From the NCBI GenBank assembly GCA_934162195.1, contig CAKPHO010000009.1:1-52301 (forward strand): 52,301 nt of DNA. The letters are read 5' to 3'. This stretch comes from an uncultured Bacilli bacterium (GTDB taxonomy: Bacteria; Bacillota_I; Bacilli_A; RF39; UBA660). The notes below the pieces were generated by a model. It was not told where the DNA came from. It searched no databases and saw only the letters and a list, made by a program, of their open reading frames with translations. Below are positions 30,021-39,047 of the stretch, piece by piece. The number at the start of each line of letters is the position of its first letter. Within the stretch, counting starts at the first letter, position 1. Both the position numbers and the translations under genes were made by a program.

Positions 30021-32186
30021 ATGATACAGAAAAGTCTTTCTTATGAAGATTTAATGGCTTTATTAAAAACTTATATAACTGATCAAGAGAAACTTGATTT
30101 AATTGATAAAGCATATAATATGGTTAAAGAAAAACATGAGAATGAAAAAAGATTAACAGGAGATCCATATATTAATCACTTTGTTTCAGTTTCTTATATT
30201 CTTGCTGAAATAAAAGCAGATGCTGAAACTATTTGTGGAGCTATGTTACATGAATCATTAAAAAATAAAGATTTAACTTTAGAAGAGATAGAAAAAGAAT
30301 ATAGTTATGATATTGCTCTTTTAGTGGATGGTGTTACTAAATTAAATAATTTAACGCTAACAGGTGATAACGAGGCAGTACTTGCTAATCATCGTAAGAT
30401 AATTGTTGGATTATCAGAAGATGTTAGAGTTATTATTATAAGACTTGCTGATAGACTTCATAATATGCGTACTCTTTGGGTTCATCCAGAAGAAGTACAA
30501 AAAGAAAAAGCAAAAGAAACACTAGATATTTTGGTTCCTATTGCTCATCGTTTAGGTATGAATAAAATGAAAAGTGAACTTGAGGATTTATGTTTACGTT
30601 ATTCTAAACCAGATGTATATTATTCAATTATTGAAAAACTAAATCAATCAAAAGGCGAAAGAGATAATTTAGTTATAGAAATGCAAAATGCTGTTAGTGA
30701 TTTACTTAATGAACATGGTATTAAGCATGAAATTAAAGGTCGAGCTAAAAGTGTTTATAGTATTTACAAAAAGTTAGATAAAGGAAAAAGATTTAGTGAT
30801 ATATACGATTTACTTGCTTTAAGAGTTTTTGTAGATAATGAACAAGATTGTTATCAAGCATTAGGGATAATTCATTCCAAATTTAAACCAATGCCCAAAA
30901 GATTTAAAGATTATATAGCTATGCCTAAAACTAACATGTATCAGTCACTACATACAACAGTTTTTGGTATTGATGGTAATTTGTTTGAAATTCAGATACG
31001 TACTTACGAAATGGATCAGGTTGCAGAAAATGGTATTGCTTCACACTGGTCATATAAAGAACATGGAAGTAATGTAAAGGCTAATATGCAAAATGATATG
31101 GAACAAAAATTACAATTCTTTAAATCTATTATGGATCTAAAAAAAGAGAATTCTTCTGAAGAAGAATTTATTACAGAAGCAGGAGAAAATTTATTTAAAA
31201 ACTCTATTTATGTTTTTACTCCTAAGGGAGATGTAGTTGAACTTCCTAGTGGGTCAACGCCTATTGATTTTGCTTATAAAGTTCATAGTGGAGTTGGAGA
31301 TACAATGGTTGGAGCTATTGTAAATAATAATATAGTTCCTCTAGATTATGAACTTCAAGATAATGACATTATTAAAATCAATACTAATAAAAATAGTAAT
31401 GGCCCTAGTCGTGAATGGATAAATATGGCTAAGACTAGTCAAGCTAAAAATAAAATTAGAGCTTTCTTTAATCGTATAGATAAAGATGATTATTTAAAAA
31501 ATGGAGAAGAATTATTAAATAAAGAATTGAGAAAGAAAAAGCTTGCTTATAATGATTTTTTTACTGATGAAAATATCGAAAAAATACTAAATGAATTAAA
31601 ATGTGGAGATTTAAATGAATTATATATTGGTGTTGGTAATGGAAAGTACACTCCTCTTCAAATAATTAAAGTTGTTGACAACACAAATGATACTAAAGAG
31701 GAATTAATATTAAAAAGAACGCAAGATAAGGAAATAAATTTAGATAATATAAAAGCCGATATTATTGTTGAAGGTATTGACGATATTAAAGTAAATATAG
31801 CATCTTGTTGTAAACCAATTCCTGGTGATAGAATTGTAGGATATATTACTAAAGGTAATGGTATAACTGTTCACAGAGCTGTTTGTCCTAATGTTAGTGA
31901 ATTAGAAGAAAGAATAATTGATGTTAGTTGGAATAATGTAACATCGAAAAAGTACCCTACAACTATTCTGGTTCATGCTAGTAGTGAAGAAAATGTTTTA
32001 TTAAATATTATTGCTAAAACTTCAAATACTAATATAAATGTTGAAAGTGTAAAAAATATTAGTACTGCTGATAATTATCTATTTCATATAACTGTTTTGG
32101 TTGAAAATAAAGAAATATTATTAAAATATATGAATGATATTTATTCTATACCTAATATTATTGATGTAGAAAGACTTATAAAATAA
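30021..32186 (+). CDS. Long RelA/SpoT homologue, hydrolase site degenerate
   Basis: 721 residues with the full RSH order: HD domain (about 30-150), (p)ppGpp synthetase (about 235-350, GRAKSVYSIYKKL, DYIAMPKTNMYQSLHTT, EIQIRTYEMDQVAE), TGS (about 395-455, VFTPKGDVVELPSGST) and C-terminal zinc-finger/ACT parts (NIASCCKPIPGD, near 590-720). The HD catalytic set aligned to the classical numbering reads His53, His77, Glu78, Lys81 and Asn82, where active enzymes have Asp78, Glu81 and Asp82. Asp144-type RLADRLHNM is kept. Hydrolysis is therefore probably lost while synthesis residues remain. An extended -10 (TGATATAAT, 29988-29996) precedes it. The dtd gene overlaps its stop. Confidence 0.92.
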   Translation: MIQKSLSYEDLMALLKTYITDQEKLDLIDKAYNMVKEKHENEKRLTGDPYINHFVSVSYILAEIKADAETICGAMLHESLKNKDLTLEEIEKEYSYDIALLVDGVTKLNNLTLTGDNEAVLANHRKIIVGLSEDVRVIIIRLADRLHNMRTLWVHPEEVQKEKAKETLDILVPIAHRLGMNKMKSELEDLCLRYSKPDVYYSIIEKLNQSKGERDNLVIEMQNAVSDLLNEHGIKHEIKGRAKSVYSIYKKLDKGKRFSDIYDLLALRVFVDNEQDCYQALGIIHSKFKPMPKRFKDYIAMPKTNMYQSLHTTVFGIDGNLFEIQIRTYEMDQVAENGIASHWSYKEHGSNVKANMQNDMEQKLQFFKSIMDLKKENSSEEEFITEAGENLFKNSIYVFTPKGDVVELPSGSTPIDFAYKVHSGVGDTMVGAIVNNNIVPLDYELQDNDIIKINTNKNSNGPSREWINMAKTSQAKNKIRAFFNRIDKDDYLKNGEELLNKELRKKKLAYNDFFTDENIEKILNELKCGDLNELYIGVGNGKYTPLQIIKVVDNTNDTKEELILKRTQDKEINLDNIKADIIVEGIDDIKVNIASCCKPIPGDRIVGYITKGNGITVHRAVCPNVSELEERIIDVSWNNVTSKKYPTTILVHASSEENVLLNIIAKTSNTNINVESVKNISTADNYLFHITVLVENKEILLKYMNDIYSIPNIIDVERLIK

Positions 32187-32629
32187 TGAAAGTAGTAGTT
32201 CAAAGAAGTTTAGCTTCGTCAGTAAGTATTAATAATAAAATAGTTGGTAAAATAGATAAAGGATTAGTTTTACTTGTAGGTTTTACAGAAGGAGATAATG
32301 AAGAAATTATTGATAAAATGGTAAAAAAAGTAATAAATCTTCGTATCTTTGATGATGAGAATGGAGTAATGAATAAATCATTGTTAGAAGTAAATGAAAG
32401 TGTTTTAAGTATTTCGCAGTTTACTTTGTACGCTAACACAAAAAAAGGAAATAGACCTAGTTATATAGAAGCTTTAAATGGTAATTTGGCTAGTCCTTTA
32501 TATGATTTATTTAATAAAAAATTAAAAGAGCAAGGAGTAATAGTTGAAACTGGTGTATTTGGAGCTGATATGAAAGTTAGTATAACAAATGATGGACCTG
32601 TAACTATTATCTTAGAAAGTGGTGTTTAA
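32186..32629 (+). CDS. dtd: D-aminoacyl-tRNA deacylase
   Basis: 147 residues. It hydrolyses D-aminoacyl-tRNA and glycyl-tRNA-Ala mistakes. The active-site motifs are SQFTLYANTKKGNRPS and the cross-subunit Gly-cisPro loop in NDGPVTIIL; VVQRSLASSVSINNKIVG is the canonical start. The ATG overlaps the rel stop (TAATG). rel-dtd is a common Bacilli order. Confidence 0.95.
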   Translation: MKVVVQRSLASSVSINNKIVGKIDKGLVLLVGFTEGDNEEIIDKMVKKVINLRIFDDENGVMNKSLLEVNESVLSISQFTLYANTKKGNRPSYIEALNGNLASPLYDLFNKKLKEQGVIVETGVFGADMKVSITNDGPVTIILESGV

Positions 32630-33700
32630 ATGTTAAAAAACAAATTAGATTTTAAATTAATTAATCTAGCATTAATAGTATTAATTATATTTTTGATGTA
32701 TCAGACATCAAATATTTGGTTAGGATTACTAGGCATATCGTTAAGTATTTTAGGTCCACTATTTTTTGGATTTATTATTGCTTATGCATTACATCCTTAT
32801 TTGAAATTTTTAATGAATCATAAAGTACCAAAGTCTTTGGCACTTGTTATAGTAGTGTTTACTGTACTTGTTGTATTAGGATTAATTATTGGTTTAGCTG
32901 CACCTCTAGTATTTAATCAATTATCAAGTTTATTTAATGGTATTATTACTTTTATAAAAGAAATATCATTAAAATTTGATATTAATGTAGGGGGGTTACA
33001 AGATAGTTTATCTTCTACATTTAATAAAATAATTGAAAGAATGGGTACAATGGTATCTAATGGTGCTATTAATGTTATTAATGTATCAATTGGCTATATT
33101 ACTTCTGCATTTATTGCTTTATCGTCTGCTGTTTATATCTTAATAGATATGGATAAAATTAGAACAGAAGTAAAAATATTCTTAAAAAGAAAATCTAAAA
33201 AAATGTATCGTTACGTAGAAATTTTAGATGAACAAATGAAAAGTTATTTATCAGGATTCTTCAAAATAGTATTTATAAGTCTATTTGAATATTCTGTTGC
33301 ATTTTTAGTGATTGGTCATCCAAATGCACTACTTCTAGGAATACTTGCTGCTCTAGGTAGTTTAATACCATATTTTGGAGGAATATTTACTAATATAATA
33401 GCAGCTATCACAGCGTTTGTTGTATCTCCAGCATTATTTATTAGAACAATTATAACATTTGCTATTTTATCTACATTAGACGGTTATGTTATAAATCCAC
33501 TTGTATATGGTAAGACAAATCAGGTACATCCATTAGTAGTTGTTTTATCAGTGTTTGTTGGAGGAACATTATTTGGAATACTTGGAATTATTCTTTCTTT
33601 ACCTGTTGCCATTATTCTTATAACTACATATAAGTACTTTAAAGAAGATATCAGTGGTAAAATAGTTGATATGAGAGAGAATAGTAAAAAAGCTAAATAA
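32630..33700 (+). CDS. AI-2E family transporter (YtvI/PerM-like)
   Basis: 356 residues with about seven to eight hydrophobic spans and the family's long soluble segment between spans 3 and 4 (about 95-145). The conserved region GHPNALLLGILAALGSLIPY with following FGGIFTNI, and the DGYVINPLVYGKTNQVHPL loop, identify the AI-2E/PerM superfamily. Members export diverse small molecules or ions; the substrate is not predictable. The ATG immediately follows the dtd stop, so it ends the rel operon. Confidence 0.85.
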   Translation: MLKNKLDFKLINLALIVLIIFLMYQTSNIWLGLLGISLSILGPLFFGFIIAYALHPYLKFLMNHKVPKSLALVIVVFTVLVVLGLIIGLAAPLVFNQLSSLFNGIITFIKEISLKFDINVGGLQDSLSSTFNKIIERMGTMVSNGAINVINVSIGYITSAFIALSSAVYILIDMDKIRTEVKIFLKRKSKKMYRYVEILDEQMKSYLSGFFKIVFISLFEYSVAFLVIGHPNALLLGILAALGSLIPYFGGIFTNIIAAITAFVVSPALFIRTIITFAILSTLDGYVINPLVYGKTNQVHPLVVVLSVFVGGTLFGILGIILSLPVAIILITTYKYFKEDISGKIVDMRENSKKAK

Positions 33701-33708
33701 TAACACTT

Positions 33709-33740
33709 AAAAAGTCATGAAATTCATGACTTTTTTTGTT
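33709..33740 (+). terminator. Terminator after the transporter
   Basis: AAAAAGTCATG (33709-33719) pairs with CATGACTTTTT (33725-33735), then TT and GTTTG. The DUF1016 repeat begins in this T-run. Confidence 0.85.
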
Positions 33741-33796
33741 TGTAAAAAAGGAAATAGAAAAGTTATCTCATATATTATAATTAGAAGGAGGTAATC
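33731..33796 (+). repeat. Left repeat of the DUF1016 module, copy at 34 kb
   Basis: Same block as 20948-21012 with one visible change (CATATATTATAA for CGTATATTATAA). Starts in the T-run of a terminator, as the other two copies do. Confidence 0.8.
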
Positions 33797-34686
33797 ATGA
33801 ATTACTATAGAGAAATAAGAGAAGAACTTATAAATAACGAGATAACAAAAAGAGTAAAAGATTATAGTAAAAATAGAAGTGATTTAAATCATATTATAAT
33901 GTAGGAAAATTACTATCCGAAGCAGGTAAACATTACGGTGAAGGAATTATTAAGGAATATTCTACTAAATTGATTAGCGATGTTGGTAAAAAATATAACG
34001 AGAGAACTCTACGAAGATTTAAGCAGTTTTATGAAATTTTTAGTAATCAAAAATGGTCGCCACTGGCGACCGAATTGACTTGGAGTCATTATGTAGAACT
34101 ATTACCAATTAAAGATATAAATAAAATCAATTATTACATTAAGATAACCATTGATCAAAATTTGAGTAAGAGACAATTAAGAGAAAGAATAAAAAATAAA
34201 GAATATGAAAGATTAGATGATAAGACAAAAGAAAAATTAATGAGTAATGAAGAACCTAAAATAAATGATTTAATAAAGAATCCTATTCTAATCAAAAATA
34301 GTTATGATTATAAAGAAATATCAGAAAAGATATTACAAAAATTAATATTAGAAGATATGCCTAGCTTTATGAAGGAACTAGGGGAAGGTTTTAGTTTTGT
34401 AGATAATGAATATAAAATCAAGCTAGGAGATAGATATAATTATATAGATTTATTATTTTATAATTACATATATAATTGTTTTATAGTAATAGAACTGAAA
34501 GTAACAGAGTTAAAGAAAGAACATATAGGACAAATAGAAACATATATGAATTATGTTGATAAGAATATAAGAAGAGTAGACCAAGATAAAACAATAGGTA
34601 TAATCATATGTAAGAAAGATAATAAATTTATAATGGAATACTGCAGTGATGATAGGATATATCAAAGAGTGTATGAGTTAGTGTAA
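33797..34686 (+). pseudogene. DUF1016 nuclease gene broken by a 1-base deletion
   Basis: Full-length by alignment to 21013-21894, but one A is missing near 33889-33890 (AAATCATATT where the intact copy reads AAATACATATT). The frame then stops at 33902-33904 after 35 codons. The remainder stays open to 34686 in the other frame, including LTWSHYVELL, the PDDEXK core (YIDLL, IELKV) and the conserved end. The ATG at 33970 has no ribosome site, so the downstream part is probably not made well. The lesion is not in a long homopolymer, so simple slippage-type phase switching is unlikely. The copy is nearly identical at its 3' end to 1-324 and, like it, leads into a pilin gene. A sequencing error cannot be excluded. 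Confidence 0.8.
34055..34071 (+). repeat. Copy-specific palindrome inside DUF1016 pseudogene
   Basis: GGTCGCC, loop ACT, GGCGACC: perfect 7-bp inverted repeat at the same place as 21263-21279, with a different stem. Confidence 0.85.
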
Positions 34687-34703
34687 AGATAAGAAAAATG
34701 TGA

Positions 34704-34732
34704 TTGACAATAAAAAAACCTAGCTATATAAT
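34704..34732 (+). promoter_or_regulatory. Consensus promoter of pilin-like gene C
   Basis: TTGACA (34704-34709), 17 bases, TATAAT (34727-34732); almost the same sequence as the gene A promoter. Confidence 0.85.
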
Positions 34733-34765
34733 TAAAATGTAAAGTAAAGAGTAGGAGGACAAATT

Positions 34766-35641
34766 ATGAAAAAAAGAGGATTTACTTTAATCGAATTACT
34801 AGCGGTAATAGTAGTATTAGCAATAATAGCCTTAATAGCAACACCAATAGTAATGAATACAATAAAAAAATCACAAAAGGGAGCTGCAGAAAGAAGTGCG
34901 GATAGCTACATAAAACAAGTAGAAACAGCAGTAGCAGAAGCAAGGTTAGATAATAAAACGGTACCAGATGGAACATATCAAATAGATGAGCAAGGAAATC
35001 TAATAGGAACAGGATTACCAGATGGTAAATTAAAAATAGAAATGAATGGAAATAAACCAACATCAGGAACCATAAAAATAAACAATGGCCAAGTGACAAC
35101 AGATTCAACAATGACAGTAAAATCTTATGAAGTAGCATACAACCCAACAACAAAGAAATATGAAGCATCAGAGAAAGGAAGCACAACTCCAAATACACCA
35201 TCAACAACAGTAGTGTATAGAGGGTCAACAGATGAAATAAAAATAAGCGATACAATAAATCCAAATGATACATCTAAATTCACAAAAGATGCAAGTACAT
35301 TAGGCAGAAATTATTATTTAAAACATGTATTAGATAAAGATAATAAAGTAACAGAATCATATGCATGTGCTATATTTAATAGTAAAGAATATTGTTTAAG
35401 AGGAGGGAACTCATCTTTCTATGGATATGCAGAAAATGAAGTAGATTATACAGGAAATGCATTAATATTAAAACAAATAAAAGATGCAAAAATAGAGGAA
35501 ATAATCTGCGACCTCAATGTGGACAACGCTCGCTGCCATGATGACTCCATTTATTTGGATGCGCATTTGGATGGTTATGTTAGTGCGATCGGGGATGATG
35601 GCCCCTGCAGCGTCGATAGTGATGGTAGTTCGTATTGCTAA
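34766..35641 (+). CDS. Type IV pilin-like surface protein C with Cys-framed hypervariable C-terminus
   Basis: 291 residues, sister of gene A. The prepilin signal (RGFTLIELLAVIVV), stalk, Thr/Pro linker and the STLGRNYYLKHVLDKDNK domain match gene A closely, with identical DNA over long stretches. From Cys248 to the final Cys291 only a scaffold is shared: four Cys, LxA, DG, VxA, GxC and DGSS. The stop directly follows the last scaffold Cys, whereas gene A runs four codons further because the stop position has changed. It lies downstream of the broken DUF1016 gene with its own promoter. It is inferred to be a surface-displayed variable protein; ligand and pilus machinery are not in the window. 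Confidence 0.8.
   Translation: MKKRGFTLIELLAVIVVLAIIALIATPIVMNTIKKSQKGAAERSADSYIKQVETAVAEARLDNKTVPDGTYQIDEQGNLIGTGLPDGKLKIEMNGNKPTSGTIKINNGQVTTDSTMTVKSYEVAYNPTTKKYEASEKGSTTPNTPSTTVVYRGSTDEIKISDTINPNDTSKFTKDASTLGRNYYLKHVLDKDNKVTESYACAIFNSKEYCLRGGNSSFYGYAENEVDYTGNALILKQIKDAKIEEIICDLNVDNARCHDDSIYLDAHLDGYVSAIGDDGPCSVDSDGSSYC
35507..35638 (+). other. Putative DGR variable region, Cys-framed type (VR-C)
   Basis: 44 codons colinear with 1160-1291. By my hand alignment 44 of 132 bases differ, about 18 at codon position 1, 18 at position 2 and 8 at position 3. The 60 bases from 35581 are about 53% G+C. After the stop, TTGTGTGCCCTACATCTTAG matches the sequence after VR-A except one base, like the invariant 3' end of DGR targets. 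Confidence 0.6.
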
Positions 35642-35675
35642 AGCTTCTAGTTGTGTGCCCTACATCTTAGAATCT

Positions 35676-35697
35676 AATATTATTAAATAATGATATT
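35676..35697 (+). other. Decayed hairpin downstream of VR-C
   Basis: AATATTATT can pair with AATGATATT (one G-T wobble) around AAAT, at the same offset as the GAAA hairpin after VR-A. Loop and stem have changed, so it may no longer serve as a homing structure. Confidence 0.45.
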
Positions 35698-35762
35698 ATA
35701 TAAAAAACAAATAAAATTAATTTAGATTTTATTTATTTTTTTATAAAAATATATCATGATAA

Positions 35763-35791
35763 TTGACTAAAAACAGAAAATAATATATACT
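35763..35791 (+). promoter_or_regulatory. Promoter of the hisS T-box operon
   Basis: TTGACT (35763-35768) and TATACT (35786-35791), 17 bases apart. It lies in the 363-base space after pilin C, which otherwise holds the VR-C tail and the T-box. Confidence 0.65.
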
Positions 35792-35797
35792 ATAAAC

Positions 35798-35990
35798 AGA
35801 AATTAATTATTTGTTTGGAAGAGTATTATAAATAGTTTTTAAGAGAGTATGTGATTGGTGAGAACATATAAATAAATTTATAAGAAGACATCAAACGTTA
35901 AATAATCGTTATTCGCGTTAAGAATTAGAGTCTATAAAGTAAGGTGGTACCGCGTTATATACGCCCTTACAATATAGACTTATTTTATTA
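35798..35990 (+). promoter_or_regulatory. T-box riboswitch, His specifier
   Basis: The T-box core AAGGTGGTACCGCG is at 35941-35954. Upstream, AGAGAG near 35842 starts stem I, and GAGAACATA places a CAU (His) specifier at 35865-35867. The terminator form pairs GTCTATA (35930-35936) with TATAGAC (35973-35979) and GTAAGG with CCCTTAC, followed by TTATTTTATT. Uncharged tRNA-His would favour the antiterminator and raise hisS-aspS expression. Confidence 0.9.
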
Positions 35991-36004
35991 AAAGGAGGAT
36001 TTTT

Positions 36005-37276
36005 ATGATACAAAAACCAAAGGGAACTTATGATGTTAATAGTGAATATGGAAGAAAGGTATTATATTTAGAAGATTTACTGAAATCATTGATGGAAAAA
36101 TATAATTATGAATATGTTAGGACTCCGCTTTTTGAAAGTAGTGAATTATTTCACCGTGGTGTAGGAGAAACTAGTGATATTGTAACTAAGGAAACATATG
36201 ATTTTGTTGATCGTGGTGAAAGAAATATGACATTACGTCCTGAAGGAACAGCAGGAGTAGTACGTAGTTTTATAGAAAATAAAATGTATGGACGTGCGGA
36301 TATGCCGGTAAAAACTTGGTATTATGGACCTATGTATCGATATGAAAGACCTCAATCTGGACGTTTTAGAGAGTTTTATCAATTTGGTGTTGAAGTATTT
36401 GGAACTCCAAGTCCCTTGATGGATGCGGAGGTAATAAGTATTCCAGTTCGTTTTTATGAATTATTAGGCTTAAAAAATATAAAAGTTAATATTAATAGTT
36501 TAGGAGATCAAGAATCAAGAAAGAAATATCGTGAAGCTTTAATTGAATATTTTAAACCATATATTGGTGATCTTTGCGAAGATTGTCAGGCTAGATTTTT
36601 CAAGAATCCTTTACGTATTTTAGATTGTAAAATTGATGCAAATAAGGATATAATGAAAAATGCCCCAAAGATGATTGATTACTTAAATGAAATAAGTAAA
36701 AAACATTTTGAGGATGTTCAGAAGTATTTGAACGCTATGAATATTGAATTTGTTGTTAATCCTAAAATTGTAAGAGGACTTGATTATTATACTCACACCG
36801 TATTTGAAGTAGAGGCTTCGGTAGAAGGTTTTGGTAGTCAAAACGTTTTAGGAGCAGGTGGAAGATATGATAATTTAGTGGAAAATCTGGGAGGACCAAA
36901 AACTCCAGGTGTTGGGTTTGCTTTAGGATTAGAAAGATTAATAACTGCGTTAGATTTTGAAAAAATAAATTTAATAGATGAAAATAGTATAGATGTTTAT
37001 GTTGTTCCAATGAGTGAACTTGAGAATGATTATGCGTTAGCGCTTCTTGATCATTTACGTATGAATGGATTTAAAGCTGATATGGATTATATGGCAAGAA
37101 ATTTTAAATCTAATTTTAAACAAGCTGATAGATTAAATAGTAAGTATGTAGTTTTGGTTGGTAATGAAGAGACTAAGACTGGAGTACTTACTATAAAAGA
37201 TAATAAAACAAAAGAAGAGTATAAGATAAAAGAAGAAGAGTTAATAGAATTTTTTGATGAAAAAATAGAGGAGTAG
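36005..37276 (+). CDS. hisS: Histidyl-tRNA synthetase
   Basis: 423 residues, a class II synthetase. Visible motifs are the start QKPKGTYDV, motif 2 (WYYGPMYRYERPQSGRFREFYQFG), the histidine-binding LDYYTHTVFE in VRGLDYYTHTVFE, and motif 3 (GFALGLERL), followed by the anticodon-binding domain (about 325-415). Length is normal. It follows a T-box with a His specifier and is cotranscribed with aspS five bases downstream. Confidence 0.97.
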   Translation: MIQKPKGTYDVNSEYGRKVLYLEDLLKSLMEKYNYEYVRTPLFESSELFHRGVGETSDIVTKETYDFVDRGERNMTLRPEGTAGVVRSFIENKMYGRADMPVKTWYYGPMYRYERPQSGRFREFYQFGVEVFGTPSPLMDAEVISIPVRFYELLGLKNIKVNINSLGDQESRKKYREALIEYFKPYIGDLCEDCQARFFKNPLRILDCKIDANKDIMKNAPKMIDYLNEISKKHFEDVQKYLNAMNIEFVVNPKIVRGLDYYTHTVFEVEASVEGFGSQNVLGAGGRYDNLVENLGGPKTPGVGFALGLERLITALDFEKINLIDENSIDVYVVPMSELENDYALALLDHLRMNGFKADMDYMARNFKSNFKQADRLNSKYVVLVGNEETKTGVLTIKDNKTKEEYKIKEEELIEFFDEKIEE

Positions 37277-37281
37277 ATATA

Positions 37282-39021
37282 ATGAAAAAGAATTATAACA
37301 CTAACTTTAATATAAAAAATGTTGGTGAGAATGTTAAGTTATATGGTTGGGTTTCAAAAGTAAGAAATCTAGGCGGTTTAATATTTATTGATCTTCGTGA
37401 TAGAAGTGGAATTATTCAATTAGTTGTTAAACCGGATAATAAAAACTATGATGTAGCTAGTTCTCTTCGTAATGAATTTGTTATTGAGGTAGATGGTATT
37501 ATATCAGAAAGAGAAAGTAAAAATACCAACATTCCAACAGGGGAGATTGAAGTAATAGTTTCTAATTTAGAGCTTTTAAATACGTCTTTAGAAGTACCCT
37601 TTACAATTGATTCTAAAACAACAGCGTTAGAAGATACAAGACTAAAATATCGTTATTTAGATATAAGAAGAGATGAGATAAAAAATAAACTTATTATGCG
37701 TCATAAAATTGCTCATACAATACGTGAGTATTTAGATAAAAATAATTTTATCGAAATAGAAACACCAATACTTTGTAAGTCAACTCCTGAAGGAGCCCGT
37801 GATTATTTGGTACCATCTCGTGTTAACAAAGGTAAATTTTATGCTTTGCCTCAGTCACCACAAATATTTAAACAATTATTAATGGTTGGTGGTATGGAAA
37901 GATATTATCAAATTGCTAAGTGTTTTAGAGATGAAGATTTACGCGCAGATAGACAACCAGAATTTACACAAGTAGATATGGAAATGAGCTTTGTAAACGA
38001 AGAAGATGTTATGGAAATGACGGAAGGTTTATTAAAAGAAGTATTTAAAAAAGTGAAGAATATAGATATTAATTTACCTTTAATGAAGATGAAATATGAT
38101 GATGCAATTAAAGATTATGGTTCTGATAAGCCAGATTTAAGATTTGAAATGAAAATAAATGATGTAACAGAAGTATTTAAAGAAACAGAGTTTGTTGTTT
38201 TTAAGAATGTAATTCAAAATAATGGAATAATTAATTGCTTAGTTGTAAAAAATGCTAGTGATAAGTATTCAAGAAAAGATTTAGATAAATTAACAGAGTT
38301 TGTAAAAACATATAAAGCTTCAGGTTTAGCATATTTAAAATTTAATGAAGAAATTACAGGAAGTATTGCTAAAGTTGTAACTGATGCTGAGTTAAAGTCT
38401 TTAAAGAAAAAATTAAATATTGAAGATAATGATTTAGTATTATTTGTTGCTGATAAATATAATACTACTAAAATAGCGTTAGGAGCTTTAAGATGCAAAT
38501 TAGCTCGTGAATTAAGCTTAATAGATGAAAATAAATATGCATTACTTTGGGTTGTAGATTTTCCATCATTTGAATGGAGTGAAGAAGAAAATAGATTTAT
38601 GGCATGTCATCATCCATTTACAGCACCTAAGGATGAAGATGTTGATAAGTTATTAACAGATAAAGCACATTGTTATTCAAAAGCTTATGATATTGTTATT
38701 AATGGTTATGAAGCTGGTGGTGGTTCTATTCGTATTCATAATCAAGATGTTCAACAGAAAATGTTTGAGGCTTTAGAGTTAACAGAAGAGCAAATAAGAG
38801 AAAAATTTGGTTTCTTTGTTGATGCTTTAAAATATGGAACTCCACCACATGGAGGGCTTGCTTTAGGATTTGATAGATTAACAATGTTACTTACAAACAC
38901 TGAAAATATTCGTGATGTGATAGCATTTCCTAAAACAGCAAGTGCAACTGATTTGATGAGTGAAGCTCCAAATTTAGTTGATGAAAAGCAATTAAAAGAA
39001 TTAAATATTAAAATAAAATAA
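37282..39021 (+). CDS. aspS: Aspartyl-tRNA synthetase, bacterial type
   Basis: 579 residues. The N-terminal OB fold (VKLYGWVSKVRNLGGLIFIDLRDRSG) reads the anticodon; the class II core has motif 2 (YYQIAKCFRDEDLRADRQPEFTQ), a GAD insertion typical of bacterial AspRS (about 280-420), and motif 3 (GLALGFDRL). It charges tRNA-Asp and depends on the hisS T-box for transcription. GAGGAG precedes the ATG. Confidence 0.97.
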   Translation: MKKNYNTNFNIKNVGENVKLYGWVSKVRNLGGLIFIDLRDRSGIIQLVVKPDNKNYDVASSLRNEFVIEVDGIISERESKNTNIPTGEIEVIVSNLELLNTSLEVPFTIDSKTTALEDTRLKYRYLDIRRDEIKNKLIMRHKIAHTIREYLDKNNFIEIETPILCKSTPEGARDYLVPSRVNKGKFYALPQSPQIFKQLLMVGGMERYYQIAKCFRDEDLRADRQPEFTQVDMEMSFVNEEDVMEMTEGLLKEVFKKVKNIDINLPLMKMKYDDAIKDYGSDKPDLRFEMKINDVTEVFKETEFVVFKNVIQNNGIINCLVVKNASDKYSRKDLDKLTEFVKTYKASGLAYLKFNEEITGSIAKVVTDAELKSLKKKLNIEDNDLVLFVADKYNTTKIALGALRCKLARELSLIDENKYALLWVVDFPSFEWSEEENRFMACHHPFTAPKDEDVDKLLTDKAHCYSKAYDIVINGYEAGGGSIRIHNQDVQQKMFEALELTEEQIREKFGFFVDALKYGTPPHGGLALGFDRLTMLLTNTENIRDVIAFPKTASATDLMSEAPNLVDEKQLKELNIKIK

Positions 39022-39047
39022 TAATTATTTCAGGGGGAGAAATATTT

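Noticed and set aside
33970..34686. Separate short DUF1016 gene starting at 33970
   Set aside because: The ATG has no ribosome site and the sequence continues upstream as the frameshifted remainder of a full-length gene.
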